Assembly: GCA_034005165.1 (NCBI GenBank)
Contig: JAVEVE010000001.1
Span: 434,001-498,000 of the forward strand
Reading direction: 5' to 3'
Length of the DNA: 64,000 nucleotides
Origin: UBA1573 sp034005165
GTDB taxonomy: Bacteria; Pseudomonadota; Alphaproteobacteria; Micavibrionales; Micavibrionaceae
This document shows, piece by piece, positions 36,042-44,707 of this stretch. Position numbers and translations under genes: made by a program. Every line of letters begins with the position of its first letter. Within the stretch, counting starts at the first letter, position 1. The notes beneath the pieces are model-generated. The model was given only the letters and a program-made list of their open reading frames with translations, made no database searches and had not been told where the DNA came from.

Positions 36042-37708
36042 GCCAACACTCCCTTACTGCTCGGCAACTCTGAACTGCCACTTTGACAAATAGCGCATCC
36101 GAAGGCCCGACCAAATGCTTTGAAACAAGCCTCAACCATATGGTGCGTATTCTTCCCACGAACAGAAATATGGACGTTCGCACCAAGATTTTCGGCCAAA
36201 GACCTGAAAATATGTTCAATCATATCAACAGGCAAATCTCCTACCTGCGCATCAGGAAACTCTGCCTCGAATTTCAGATAAGCCCTCCCTGAAAGATCAA
36301 TTGCAGCAGAGCAAAGGCTCTCATCCATCGGAACAGTAAACCCGTAGCGCTCAATCCCACGCTTATCGCCCAAAGCCTCCTTCAAAGCCTGCCCCAGAGC
36401 AATCGCACAATCCTCAACACTATGGTGTGCGTCTATTTGCAAGTCGCCTGCACAATCAAGCACCAGAGAAAATCCGCCGTGCCTTGCAATTTGCTCCAAC
36501 ATATGATCGTAAAACCCGATCCCCGTAGAAATCTTCACAGGAGATAAGGCATCAAGATTAACCCGAACATCAATTGCAGTTTCCTTGGTATTTCTAACTA
36601 CACGCGCGCTCCGCTCTGATTTTTTCTTTTGATCACGCCCGCAAATTACATCAAATAACCGCACCATTTCTTCATCAGACCCGATAGAAATCCGCACACA
36701 ATTCTCCAACCCTTTTTGAGCAGACTGATCACGTATTATAACCCCACCGTCTAGACATTTCTTAGTGAACTCCTTGCTATCCTTAACTTTAACCAATAAG
36801 AAATTGGCTTCAGACGGATAAATAGAGACAACCGCGTCCAGCTTAAGAAATTCGGAAACCAATCTATCTCGCTTAACAATAGTCTCCAAAATTTTTCCAC
36901 GTAATCTTTTGATATTTGTCTCGGTTAGAATTTTACAAATCTCATCAGCAACGACTTGCGCCACCGGATAGGGTGCCAATACCTTCTTCATGATCTCGAT
37001 GACGGAAGAATTCCCGATAGCCACACCTGCACGCAATCCTGCGGCTGCATAGGCCTTGGATAGTGTTCTCAATACGACAAGATTTTCAAATCTTTCAATC
37101 AACGGAACAACACTATTCCCATTTGAAAATTCGACATAAGTTTCATCCACCACAATCAGCACACGCCCAGCAGTAGCCGAGCAAAGCCTTTCAATATCAG
37201 CGACAGGAACAAGATTTCCAGTCGGATTATTCGGAGAACACACAAAGATTATTTTGGTATTTCCCTCAACCGTTCCCAAAACCGCATCACTATCAAATGA
37301 AAAATCAACCGGATTTAATGGAGATTTTAATAACAAAACCCCTTGCAAAGCGGCAGCTTGCGCATACATAGGAAAGGTCGGCGGGCAAATAACAACCGAG
37401 TCTTCACGGGCCTCACAAAAAGCCCGCATCAAAACATCAATAGCCTCGTCTGCTCCACGCGTCAGAATGAGGTTACGCTTTGACACATCGTATAGTCGGC
37501 AAAGCGCCTCAACAGCTCGCGCAGGCTGCTGCCCAGCATAGCGAGACTGATTTTTTGAGCCAATATAAGGCTCATACGAACATTCATTGGCATCCAAAAA
37601 GATATAACCATCTTCTGCATTATATAAAGACCTAGCAGAAGAATAAGCCGTCATATCCAGAACAGATCGTCGGACACGGGAAACAATTGAATTTTTATTA
37701 TCAGTCAT
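36038..37708 (-). CDS. hisC: Fused histidinol-P aminotransferase / IGP dehydratase (HisC-HisB)
   Basis: A continuous 556-residue frame joining two pathway enzymes. Residues 1 to about 350 are HisC: SPNNPTGN near 158, VDETYVEF near 187 and the PLP lysine in TLSKAYAAAGLRAG (Lys 218). After a basic linker (RDQKKKSERSARV), residues from about 365 are imidazoleglycerol-phosphate dehydratase with YDHMLEQIARHGGF, DAHHSVEDCAIALG and HHMVEACFKAFGRA, the manganese-binding repeats. The usual HisB fusion partner is a phosphatase, not HisC. No stop or frameshift interrupts the junction. No histidinol-phosphate phosphatase is encoded in this operon. hisG ends directly before its ATG and hisH overlaps its stop. 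Confidence 0.94.
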   Translation of the reverse strand: MTDNKNSIVSRVRRSVLDMTAYSSARSLYNAEDGYIFLDANECSYEPYIGSKNQSRYAGQQPARAVEALCRLYDVSKRNLILTRGADEAIDVLMRAFCEAREDSVVICPPTFPMYAQAAALQGVLLLKSPLNPVDFSFDSDAVLGTVEGNTKIIFVCSPNNPTGNLVPVADIERLCSATAGRVLIVVDETYVEFSNGNSVVPLIERFENLVVLRTLSKAYAAAGLRAGVAIGNSSVIEIMKKVLAPYPVAQVVADEICKILTETNIKRLRGKILETIVKRDRLVSEFLKLDAVVSIYPSEANFLLVKVKDSKEFTKKCLDGGVIIRDQSAQKGLENCVRISIGSDEEMVRLFDVICGRDQKKKSERSARVVRNTKETAIDVRVNLDALSPVKISTGIGFYDHMLEQIARHGGFSLVLDCAGDLQIDAHHSVEDCAIALGQALKEALGDKRGIERYGFTVPMDESLCSAAIDLSGRAYLKFEAEFPDAQVGDLPVDMIEHIFRSLAENLGANVHISVRGKNTHHMVEACFKAFGRAFGCAICQSGSSELPSSKGVLA

Positions 37709-38602
37709 TTATGCCAACATTTTCTCAATTGGAACAACCAACATATCACTGGCCCCACGAGCCCGTAATTCTTCCATAGTTTCCCAAAACACAGCTTCAT
37801 TACAAACAGCGTGCACTGCAACTTTATCAGCCCGCCCCTGCAACTCCAGAACAGTCGGAGCATCAGACCCCGGAATAACAGAACAAATATCGTCTAGGGA
37901 CGCAAGTGGCGCATGAAACATAATATATTTACTGCTCTGCGCTTCCAGAACCCCTTGGATACGCAATATCAGCCGCGATAGAATTTGATTCTGGCCTTCA
38001 CTCAACCCCAGCCCTTTAATCAAGATGGATTGACTTTTGAAAACTACATCACGCTCTTGCAATCCGTTCACCGCCAGGGTTGCCCCGGTAGAGACAAGAT
38101 CACAAATCGCATCTGCCATACCAACCCGCGGCGCAATTTCGACGGCACCTTGCATTTCGACAATTTCCGCTTCAACAGAATTTTTCTGTAAGAACTCCGA
38201 AAGTAACCCCGCATAAGACGTCGCAATAACTTTCCCTTGTAAAGACTGCGGCCCCGCATACTTAAAATCATAAGGAGCAGCTATAGACAGACGGCACTTC
38301 CCGAAATTGAGAGGTAATATCTCCTCTACAGACCTCAGCTTTTGATTACGTGAGGATAGCCTCTCTTCACTCAAGACGTTTTGCCCCACTATTCCGATCT
38401 GACAGACATTAGATGCCACAAACGCAGGAATATCATCATCCCGCACAAAAAATAGATCAAGAGGAAAATCCTGCGCCGTACAGAACAATTGATCTTTACT
38501 TTTGGTGAACCGTATTCCGCAGCGCTCCAGCAAATCCCGAGAGTCATCGGCCAGCCGACCTGATTTTTGAATCGCTAATTTTAACCTAACATCATCACTC
38601 AT
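37709..38602 (-). CDS. hisG: ATP phosphoribosyltransferase, long form
   Basis: First enzyme of histidine synthesis, 297 residues. LKLAIQKSGRLADDS starts the catalytic domain, the phosphoribosyl loop is in DLVSTGATLAVNGL, and the last 75 residues are the ACT-like HisG_C regulatory domain (HAPLASLDDICSVIPG onward), which gives histidine feedback inhibition. This long form needs no HisZ; alphaproteobacteria more often use short HisG with HisZ. Its ATG overlaps the stop of the TrpR-like regulator as ATGA. Confidence 0.96.
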   Translation of the reverse strand: MSDDVRLKLAIQKSGRLADDSRDLLERCGIRFTKSKDQLFCTAQDFPLDLFFVRDDDIPAFVASNVCQIGIVGQNVLSEERLSSRNQKLRSVEEILPLNFGKCRLSIAAPYDFKYAGPQSLQGKVIATSYAGLLSEFLQKNSVEAEIVEMQGAVEIAPRVGMADAICDLVSTGATLAVNGLQERDVVFKSQSILIKGLGLSEGQNQILSRLILRIQGVLEAQSSKYIMFHAPLASLDDICSVIPGSDAPTVLELQGRADKVAVHAVCNEAVFWETMEELRARGASDMLVVPIEKMLA

Positions 38603-38913
38603 TTTTTATTATCCATTCTATCCAGTATCGCTCTATATCCCCGAGATCCGTTGTAAAGAAATCGAGCCACTCGCGTAACAGTTGCCAACGAAACACCTGT
38701 TTTCTCGGAAACAGCCCGATACGGCATTTCTTTATTCAACAACCTCGCCACTTGCCAGCGATCAACCAAAGCCTCGATCTCGGCTGGCGTACAAATATCT
38801 TCAAAAAACGCACGACACTCGCGCTTATCTTTCAAAGACATAATAGCCTCAAATAAATCTTCTTCTAAAATTCTGCGCCCCTTCTCGGGGGAATGCATCA
38901 GATGCTTTTTCAT
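38599..38913 (-). CDS. TrpR/YerC-family regulator at head of his operon
   Basis: A 104-residue DNA-binding protein of the Trp-repressor superfamily, YerC/YecD type. The LCTPAEIEAL-like phrase reads ICTPAEIEALVDRWQVARLL, and the helix-turn-helix is in YRAVSEKTGVSLATVTRVAR. I choose ATG 38913, preceded by GGGAAG; a GTG four codons earlier is less likely. It heads the histidine operon and its stop overlaps hisG. A 34-bp palindrome lies 26 bp upstream of its ATG. The simplest model is an autoregulated repressor that senses histidine or a pathway product. Confidence 0.88.
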   Translation of the reverse strand: MKKHLMHSPEKGRRILEEDLFEAIMSLKDKRECRAFFEDICTPAEIEALVDRWQVARLLNKEMPYRAVSEKTGVSLATVTRVARFLYNGSRGYRAILDRMDNKK

Positions 38914-38938
38914 GGTTCTTCCCACCCATTTGTATCTT

Positions 38939-38972
38939 GTTCTAATGTTCTATCATGATAGAACATTAGAAC
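38939..38972. promoter_or_regulatory. Perfect 34-bp palindrome, likely operator of the his operon
   Basis: The half-site GTTCTAATGTTCTATCA is followed immediately by its exact reverse complement. Inside each half, GTTCTA occurs twice with an 8-bp step, so an inner 18-bp palindrome (38947-38964) is flanked by outer half-sites. TrpR-type repressors bind short palindromes and can bind in tandem about one 8-bp step apart, which fits. On the minus strand a TATATT at 38988-38983 could be the -10 box, placing the palindrome over the transcription start. As RNA it would also fold into a long hairpin, so attenuation is an alternative. Confidence 0.8.
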
Positions 38973-39160
38973 GCAAGAGACAAATATATGCTCCCGTAAA
39001 AAAACACAAAAAGCCCACTAGGCTCTGTTGATATTCGAAGAATTTTATAGGAAAAACCTTTTTTTCGAGAACCTGATCGGAGCGTACATAAAGGAACGTG
39101 AGAACTGGTGGCGTAGAAATGCAAGGTTTGCAGCCCAACAGACGATGAAGTCAAAAGAAC

Positions 39161-39841
39161 CTAAATCTGCCAGTTTATAGGGGCATAGCCCTTTTGCTCT
39201 AAATAGACATTCGCTTGCCGGAAATGCCCGCATCCTAAAAATCCGCGATGCGCAGACAAAGGTGACGGGTGCGGAGCAGTCAAAACCAGATGCTTACTTC
39301 GGTCAATAAATGCACCCTTTTTCTGGGCATAGGCCCCCCACAGCATAAAGACAACATGCTCACGCCTGTCATTCAGGGCGCGTACGATAGAATCTGTAAA
39401 TTCTTCCCATCCTTTATTCTGATGAGACCCGGCCAATGAGTCCTGAACAGTTAACGTTGCATTCAACAGCAAGACGCCTTGCGCAGCCCAGCGCGTTAAA
39501 TCACCTGACTTCGGCATTTCGCCGCCATATTCTGCGATGATCTCTTTATAAATATTCATCAAGCTCGGCGGGAAACGAACCCCGTCACGCACAGAAAACG
39601 ACAAGCCATGCGCCTGCCCCGCACCGTGGTATGGGTCTTGCCCCAGGATCACGACGCGAACATCATCGAAAGCCGTATTGTTCATCGCATTAAAGATTTC
39701 ATCGCCTTTTGGATAGATAATTTTGCCCGCAGATTTCTCGGCCATCAGAAAATCTTTCAAAGACCGCATATAGGGTTTTTCAAATTCGGGGCCGACATGT
39801 TCCATCCAGCTCTGATCCAGTTTTACAGATGATGCTTGCAT
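39161..39841 (-). CDS. ung: Uracil-DNA glycosylase, family 1
   Basis: Removes uracil from DNA. With the ATG at 39841 it has 226 residues. The water-activating loop GQDPYHG is at 67-73 (Asp 69), LLLNATLTV holds the uracil-specific Asn, and HPSPLSAHRGFLG is the DNA-intercalating loop. A TTG six codons upstream is a possible alternative start. Divergent from the flavoprotein gene; its 3' end faces the his regulatory region. Confidence 0.97.
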   Translation of the reverse strand: MQASSVKLDQSWMEHVGPEFEKPYMRSLKDFLMAEKSAGKIIYPKGDEIFNAMNNTAFDDVRVVILGQDPYHGAGQAHGLSFSVRDGVRFPPSLMNIYKEIIAEYGGEMPKSGDLTRWAAQGVLLLNATLTVQDSLAGSHQNKGWEEFTDSIVRALNDRREHVVFMLWGAYAQKKGAFIDRSKHLVLTAPHPSPLSAHRGFLGCGHFRQANVYLEQKGYAPINWQI

Positions 39842-39924
39842 AACCTTGCTCTCATTCAATATATATAGTGGGCAACAGAATAATAACGGCCCAAACCAGC
39901 AAAGAAAAGCCCGAAGACACTCAA

Positions 39925-41127
39925 ATGCCTCATAAAATCACCATCATCGGCGCAGGCCCGGGCGGCCTTATGGCAGCAGAACATCTGGGACAATTGGGAT
40001 ATGAAGTCCATTTGTATGACCATAAACCAACCCCTGCGCGTAAATTCCTGATCGCGGGCTTAGGCGGCCTCAATATTACCCACTCCGAACCAATAGAAAA
40101 ATTCCTCTCCCGCTATGGCGAAGCCGAAGACTTTATCAAACCATTCATCACCAATTTTTCGCCCGAAGATTTACGTGCGTGGTGTTTAGGCTTGGGCGAA
40201 GAAACTTTTGTCGGCTCTTCAGGTCGTGTCTTCCCCAAAAGCTTCAAAGCCTCCCCGCTCCTCCGAAACTGGCTCAAGAGATTAGGAGATCTAGGCGTCA
40301 CACTCCACGCCAACCACCATTGGACAGGATGGGATGACGACAATCAATTAACGTTTAACCATATGCAAGAAACGATCCGCGTTAAATCCGATGCCACAAT
40401 TTTAGCACTAGGCGGCGCGTCATGGCCACGACTGGGATCAGACGCATCATGGATAAAAATTCTAACTGATAAAGACATCACACTAACCGCGTTCAGCCCC
40501 AGCAACTGTGGCTTTGAAGTCAATTGGTCAGAAATATTCAAATCAAAATTTTCCGGGACCCCTTTGAAATCCATCACCCTTTCCCACAACGAAATATCTA
40601 TCAAAGGCGAAGCCCTCATCACCGAAAAAGGCATTGAGGGTGGAGGAATTTATGCGCTTTCTAAATCCATACGCCAGTCTCTTGAAAAAGACGGAAGAGC
40701 AATTCTTTCAGTGGATTTAAAACCGGACCTTATGATAAAACATCTCTCGGAACGCCTGTCCAAACCTCGCGGGCGAGACTCCCTGACAAATTTTATCCGC
40801 AAACACACAGGCCTCTCCCCAAATGCCATCAATCTCCTTTATGAGTTCAAAGACGATAACCGCTCCCTCGCCGAACAAATCAAAAGAGTCGATATTCCGG
40901 TTACTGCCCCCTTTGCGATTGAGCGCGCTATTTCATCAGCAGGCGGGATTAAACGTGATGAACTTAATCAAAGCTTGATGCTCAAAAAATTACCATCTGT
41001 CTTTGCCATCGGCGAGATGATCGACTGGGAGGCCCCGACGGGCGGCTATTTGCTTCAAGCAACATTTTCAATGGGAAATGCGGTTGCTTTAGGGGTAGAC
41101 AAATATATTAAAGCATATAATATATAA
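39925..41127 (+). CDS. HI0933/BaiN-like FAD-dependent oxidoreductase
   Basis: A 400-residue flavoprotein of the HI0933 superfamily (subgroup with PP_4765). The dinucleotide-binding loop ITIIGAGPGGLMAAEHL starts at about residue 5, GLGGLNITHSE is the family motif, TILALGGASWPRLGSD marks the second nucleotide block and MIDWEAPTGGYLLQATFSMG the C-terminal FAD contact. The substrate of this subgroup is unknown. ATG 39925 is chosen; an upstream GTG at 39868 would add 19 unconserved residues. Confidence 0.88.
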   Translation: MPHKITIIGAGPGGLMAAEHLGQLGYEVHLYDHKPTPARKFLIAGLGGLNITHSEPIEKFLSRYGEAEDFIKPFITNFSPEDLRAWCLGLGEETFVGSSGRVFPKSFKASPLLRNWLKRLGDLGVTLHANHHWTGWDDDNQLTFNHMQETIRVKSDATILALGGASWPRLGSDASWIKILTDKDITLTAFSPSNCGFEVNWSEIFKSKFSGTPLKSITLSHNEISIKGEALITEKGIEGGGIYALSKSIRQSLEKDGRAILSVDLKPDLMIKHLSERLSKPRGRDSLTNFIRKHTGLSPNAINLLYEFKDDNRSLAEQIKRVDIPVTAPFAIERAISSAGGIKRDELNQSLMLKKLPSVFAIGEMIDWEAPTGGYLLQATFSMGNAVALGVDKYIKAYNI

Positions 41128-41163
41128 CCCGAATAAATTATATATATTCGGGAGACTTTTATC

Positions 41164-42123
41164 ATGATGTCGATTCTCTTTATTCTGGCTGGCTTTGCCC
41201 TATTGCTGGCCGGTGGCGAGGCTCTTGTCCGTGGATCCGTTGCCATTGCCACAAAAATGGGAGTATCGAAACTGGTGATCGGCTTGACCCTTGTAGGCTT
41301 TGGAACATCCGCCCCCGAACTCGTCACTTCCATTCAAGCCGCTCTTTCGGGAGCATCAGGCATAGCAATCGGTAATGTTGTCGGATCAAACATCGCAAAT
41401 ATTCTTTTGATTATCGGAGCATCTGCATTGCTGTTCCCCATGGCCTGCCCACGAGAAGCAGTCACAAGAGACGGCACAATCATGGCAATCGCCACCATTC
41501 TTCTCGCAGTGGTTTGCTTTAACGGAGACATCACACGCCCTATCGGTGCTGTTTTTGTAGTTTTGCTCCTCTGCTATCTGGCCATGACATTCTACATCGA
41601 AAAACGCGGCAAAGATAAAGCAGGAGAAATGCTGGAACATGAATCCGAGGCAATGCCTTCTCCATTCAAATCAACCTCGACTAATTTGCTGATTACCTTT
41701 GGCGGCATGGGATTACTGGTTCTGGGAGCAAACATGCTGGTTCGCGGAGCGACAGAGTTGGCGACAGGATTAGGAGTATCCGAAACAATCATAGGTCTGA
41801 CAGTCGTTGCCATCGGAACATCTCTACCTGAACTCGCAACTTCGATTATGGCCGCAATCAAGAAGCAATCTGATGTAGCACTGGGCAATGTCATCGGGTC
41901 GAATATATTCAACATTCTGGCAATCCTCGGCATCACAACACTTATCAAACCAATCCCTGTACCGCCTGAAATCATGAATCTGGATATATGGGTTGCCTTA
42001 GGCGCCGCTGCCATCCTTTTGATATTTGCATTTTCGGGAAGAACCATCTCTCGCACCGAGGGCGGAATACTGTTTGGTGCCTACGTCGCCTATATCGGAA
42101 CATTGGCTTTGCTAAGCCAATAG
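41164..42123 (+). CDS. Calcium/sodium:proton antiporter, CaCA family (YrbG-like)
   Basis: A 319-residue membrane exchanger with ten hydrophobic segments in two inverted halves. The two alpha repeats are clear: GFGTSAPELVTS with GNVVGSNIANILL, and AIGTSLPELATS with GNVIGSNIFNILA. These carry the acidic residues for cation transport. A central hydrophilic loop (about 130-170) separates the halves. The start could be ATG 41164 or 41167. Confidence 0.94.
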   Translation: MMSILFILAGFALLLAGGEALVRGSVAIATKMGVSKLVIGLTLVGFGTSAPELVTSIQAALSGASGIAIGNVVGSNIANILLIIGASALLFPMACPREAVTRDGTIMAIATILLAVVCFNGDITRPIGAVFVVLLLCYLAMTFYIEKRGKDKAGEMLEHESEAMPSPFKSTSTNLLITFGGMGLLVLGANMLVRGATELATGLGVSETIIGLTVVAIGTSLPELATSIMAAIKKQSDVALGNVIGSNIFNILAILGITTLIKPIPVPPEIMNLDIWVALGAAAILLIFAFSGRTISRTEGGILFGAYVAYIGTLALLSQ

Positions 42124-42130
42124 AAAAACT

Positions 42131-42286
42131 TTAACTTTCAATGATCTTGGTATGAGAGATCACAACATAATCAATAATGTCTCTGGCGATTTTAACGGCT
42201 AAATCTTCAGGGACATTATGCTCTTTTGCAGCTAAACGCCAACGGGTAAAAACATCTTCTTCACGCACCAAATCTGATGATAACAC
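42131..42286 (-). CDS. Chorismate-mutase-II-like short ORF or fragment
   Basis: A 51-residue frame directly behind the ABC-F stop (4 bp gap), starting at a GTG. The text VREEDVFTRWRLAAKEHNVP and the following LAVKIARDIIDYVVISHT resemble the second half of AroQ-type chorismate mutases (R..I..R, then a helix with EHG-P-LA and R-II). The first helix with its catalytic Arg and Lys is missing; that part of the DNA is occupied by the ABC-F C-terminus. It may be a remnant left by a rearrangement or a short unrelated helical protein. Confidence 0.4.
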   Translation of the reverse strand: MLSSDLVREEDVFTRWRLAAKEHNVPEDLAVKIARDIIDYVVISHTKIIES

Positions 42287-42290
42287 GTGA

Positions 42291-44123
42291 CTATGATGAG
42301 TTAGCCATCTCGTCCAACTCGAGCCACCGCATCTCGGCCTTTTCCAACTCGGCTTTGGCGGCGGTAAGACGCTCGGATGATTTATAGAACAAATCCGTAT
42401 CCCGCTTGTAAAGCTCAGAATCCTGCAACAAGGCAACCAGATCAGAGATCTCCTGCTCAAGACTTGAAATCTTCTCAGGCAAATTATCCAGCTCAAACTG
42501 CAATTTATAAGACAATTTTTTCGGAGTATTCTTAATTTCAGTTCCAGCAACAGCCTGAACAGACTCCTTGGAAATTTCTTCTTCAACCTTTTGCGGCTGA
42601 CCGAACTTTTTACGGGCATCAAGGTAATCGGAATATCCGCCGATATACCCCTCAATCACGCCATCCCCTTCAAACGCCAGAATCTTGGATACCGTCTGAT
42701 CCAGAAAATCACGATCATGCGAGACAATAATCAAAGTCCCCTGATATGCGCTCAGGATCTCTTCCAGAACATCCAGCGTATCCATATCCAGATCATTAGT
42801 CGGCTCATCGAGAATAAGGAATGACTTCGGGTCTGCCAGAACCTTGGCTAATAACAATCTATTCTTTTGCCCCCCTGAAAGGGTTGAAACCTTATGGCGA
42901 GCGGCAGACGGATCAAACAAGAAATCTTTTAAATAGCCGCACACATGTCGCTGCTTGCCCATCACATTGATATAATCGCCTCCATTCGGAACCAGATTGA
43001 GCCAAAGAGACTCGTCCTGTTTCAAATCCTTGCGAGACTGATCGAAATAAGAGAATTCGATCTCTTTATTCCGCTTCACTTTTCCTGCATCAGGTGTAAG
43101 TTCTCCAATCAGCAGCTTAAGAAATGTAGATTTCCCTGATCCGTTCTTACCCAAAATTCCGATACGGTCCCCTTTGGTAATCCGCAAAGAAAACCCGTCC
43201 AGAATTTGTTTACTCTCGAAGCTTTTATGAACCTTGATAAACTCTGCCACAATTTTGGACGAACCTTCATAAGAACCGCCTTCAACTTCGACCTTGGCCA
43301 TCATGCGCAGAAATGCAGATTTATCGGCTTTCAAGCGATCCCGCTCTTCTTTCATCAAAGCCAGACGCCGCACATTTCTTTTACGTCGTGCTTTAACACC
43401 CCGCGATGCCCATTCGACTTCAATCTCGAGCATTTTTTCGCGGTTCTTGAGTTCACGTTCCTCTTGGTCAATCAGCAACTGCGCCCAATCATCAAACTGC
43501 GCATAACCTTTCGGGCAAATTCTAAGTTTACCGCGATCAAGCCAGAACACTTTATCCGAAATATTGCCCAAAAATTTTCGGTCGTGGCTGATACACAGAA
43601 AAGCTCCGCGATAAGACCTCAAATAATTCTCGAGCCAGATAATCACATCCAGGTCCAGATGGTTGGTCGGCTCATCCAAAAGCAAAATATCCGGATCTTC
43701 GACCAAGGCTCTTGCCAGCGCAGCCCGGCGCATTTGCCCGCCTGATAGCTGATCCATCCGGTCATCTAAAGAAATATGCAGAGGTTCCGCCACCATTTCC
43801 ATCCGGTAGGTAAAGGCTTCAGTCTGGTTTTCTTCCTTCAAATCTTCAAGAATAAACTCTTTGACCGTCTGACCGGGTTTAGGGACAACATCTTGCTGTA
43901 AATATCCGATGGTAGTTCCTGCCAGAACCCAACGCTCCCCCATATCAATATCTTTTAAGCCGCGAATGATGTTCATCATCGTGGATTTCCCTGCCCCGTT
44001 TTTCCCCACAAGACATGTGCGATCGCCTTCCATAATATGGAAGGTCAAATCTTCAAAAACAGGCTTGCCCCCAAAGGTCACAAGCGCTTCTTGAACAGAG
44101 AGGAGAACACGGTTTCCGGCCAT
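42291..44123 (-). CDS. uup: ABC-F family ATPase, Uup-like
   Basis: A 610-residue soluble protein with two ABC domains. Walker A GKNGAGKST near 38 and GKNGSGKST near 340; signatures LSGGQMRRAALA and LSGGQKNRLLLA; Walker B LLLDEPTNHLD and LILDEPTNDLD. Between the domains is the charged linker with SRGVKARRKRNVRRL, and the C-terminus ends in a coiled coil (about 535-605) like that of Uup. ABC-F proteins act on ribosomes; Uup is tied to translation and to precise excision of transposons in E. coli. It has its own ATG at 44123 and no signal. Confidence 0.93.
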   Translation of the reverse strand: MAGNRVLLSVQEALVTFGGKPVFEDLTFHIMEGDRTCLVGKNGAGKSTMMNIIRGLKDIDMGERWVLAGTTIGYLQQDVVPKPGQTVKEFILEDLKEENQTEAFTYRMEMVAEPLHISLDDRMDQLSGGQMRRAALARALVEDPDILLLDEPTNHLDLDVIIWLENYLRSYRGAFLCISHDRKFLGNISDKVFWLDRGKLRICPKGYAQFDDWAQLLIDQEERELKNREKMLEIEVEWASRGVKARRKRNVRRLALMKEERDRLKADKSAFLRMMAKVEVEGGSYEGSSKIVAEFIKVHKSFESKQILDGFSLRITKGDRIGILGKNGSGKSTFLKLLIGELTPDAGKVKRNKEIEFSYFDQSRKDLKQDESLWLNLVPNGGDYINVMGKQRHVCGYLKDFLFDPSAARHKVSTLSGGQKNRLLLAKVLADPKSFLILDEPTNDLDMDTLDVLEEILSAYQGTLIIVSHDRDFLDQTVSKILAFEGDGVIEGYIGGYSDYLDARKKFGQPQKVEEEISKESVQAVAGTEIKNTPKKLSYKLQFELDNLPEKISSLEQEISDLVALLQDSELYKRDTDLFYKSSERLTAAKAELEKAEMRWLELDEMANSS

Positions 44124-44159
44124 GGGTGGAGACGTAGCAAATCCTATGGCTCAAAACAA

Positions 44160-44195
44160 TAAAAAAGCCGGAGGAACGCGCCTCCGGCTATAAAA
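44160..44195 (-). terminator. Terminator behind the 163-aa gene
   Basis: Stem AGCCGGAGG/CCTCCGGCT with a 6-base loop (44166-44189), followed on the minus strand by a run of T. A/T runs on both sides could let it work in either direction, but only the leftward gene ends here. Confidence 0.9.
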
Positions 44196-44215
44196 AAGAT
44201 AGTTTCAGCTGATTC

Positions 44216-44707
44216 CTATGCCACAACTGGCGCTTTAGCTTGTACAGCAGCAGCAACAACTTTGGACATATCAGGAAATCCAATTTGATCTAGATATTCT
44301 GCATTTTCCGAAGATGCCAATGCCGGATCAACAAAAGACACCAATTCTTCAGGTATCAGAGCGCCGCTATTAAAAGCAAGACGCAAGAATGAATTCTTAA
44401 TAGCTGTCCGCGCATAAACTTCACGTGCTCTTCCGACATTATCAGGCATTCCGTCTTGCCAGACATCAGCTAACAAGTTAGTTGCACTTTCAGATGCCAC
44501 ACGTCCGACTTTGGTTGCAAGGATCTCATCCATTGCAGCGCCTTTTGTGCTTGGAGCGTCAAAAATCAACTCTGCCGCCGCTCTATTGATCGGAGTAAAA
44601 AACTTCTCCAGTGCAACCAGACGCAATCCGGAAACGGAAACCAAATCAAAGTTATAACGTAGCCCCAAGGCAACCGGGCTCGTTTGAGAAGCGAGAGAAC
44701 TATTCAT
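44216..44707 (-). CDS. Hypothetical protein, 163 aa
   Basis: Not recognised. A soluble, Ala-rich, probably helical protein without signal peptide or cysteine. The N-terminus is Ser/Thr rich and the C-terminus ends VAAAVQAKAPVVA. The low-complexity helical character recalls granule or cell-surface associated proteins such as phasins, but no phasin motif is present, so no function is claimed. Single-gene unit with its own terminator. Confidence 0.7.
   Translation of the reverse strand: MNSSLASQTSPVALGLRYNFDLVSVSGLRLVALEKFFTPINRAAAELIFDAPSTKGAAMDEILATKVGRVASESATNLLADVWQDGMPDNVGRAREVYARTAIKNSFLRLAFNSGALIPEELVSFVDPALASSENAEYLDQIGFPDMSKVVAAAVQAKAPVVA

Noticed and set aside
38973..39160. Several open frames between ung and the palindrome, such as a plus-strand frame ending with the ung stop region and three minus frames of about 62 codons
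   Set aside because: The plus frame has no start codon and breaks at a run of eight T; the minus frames overlap one another without family resemblance. They look like chance frames in a stop-poor stretch.
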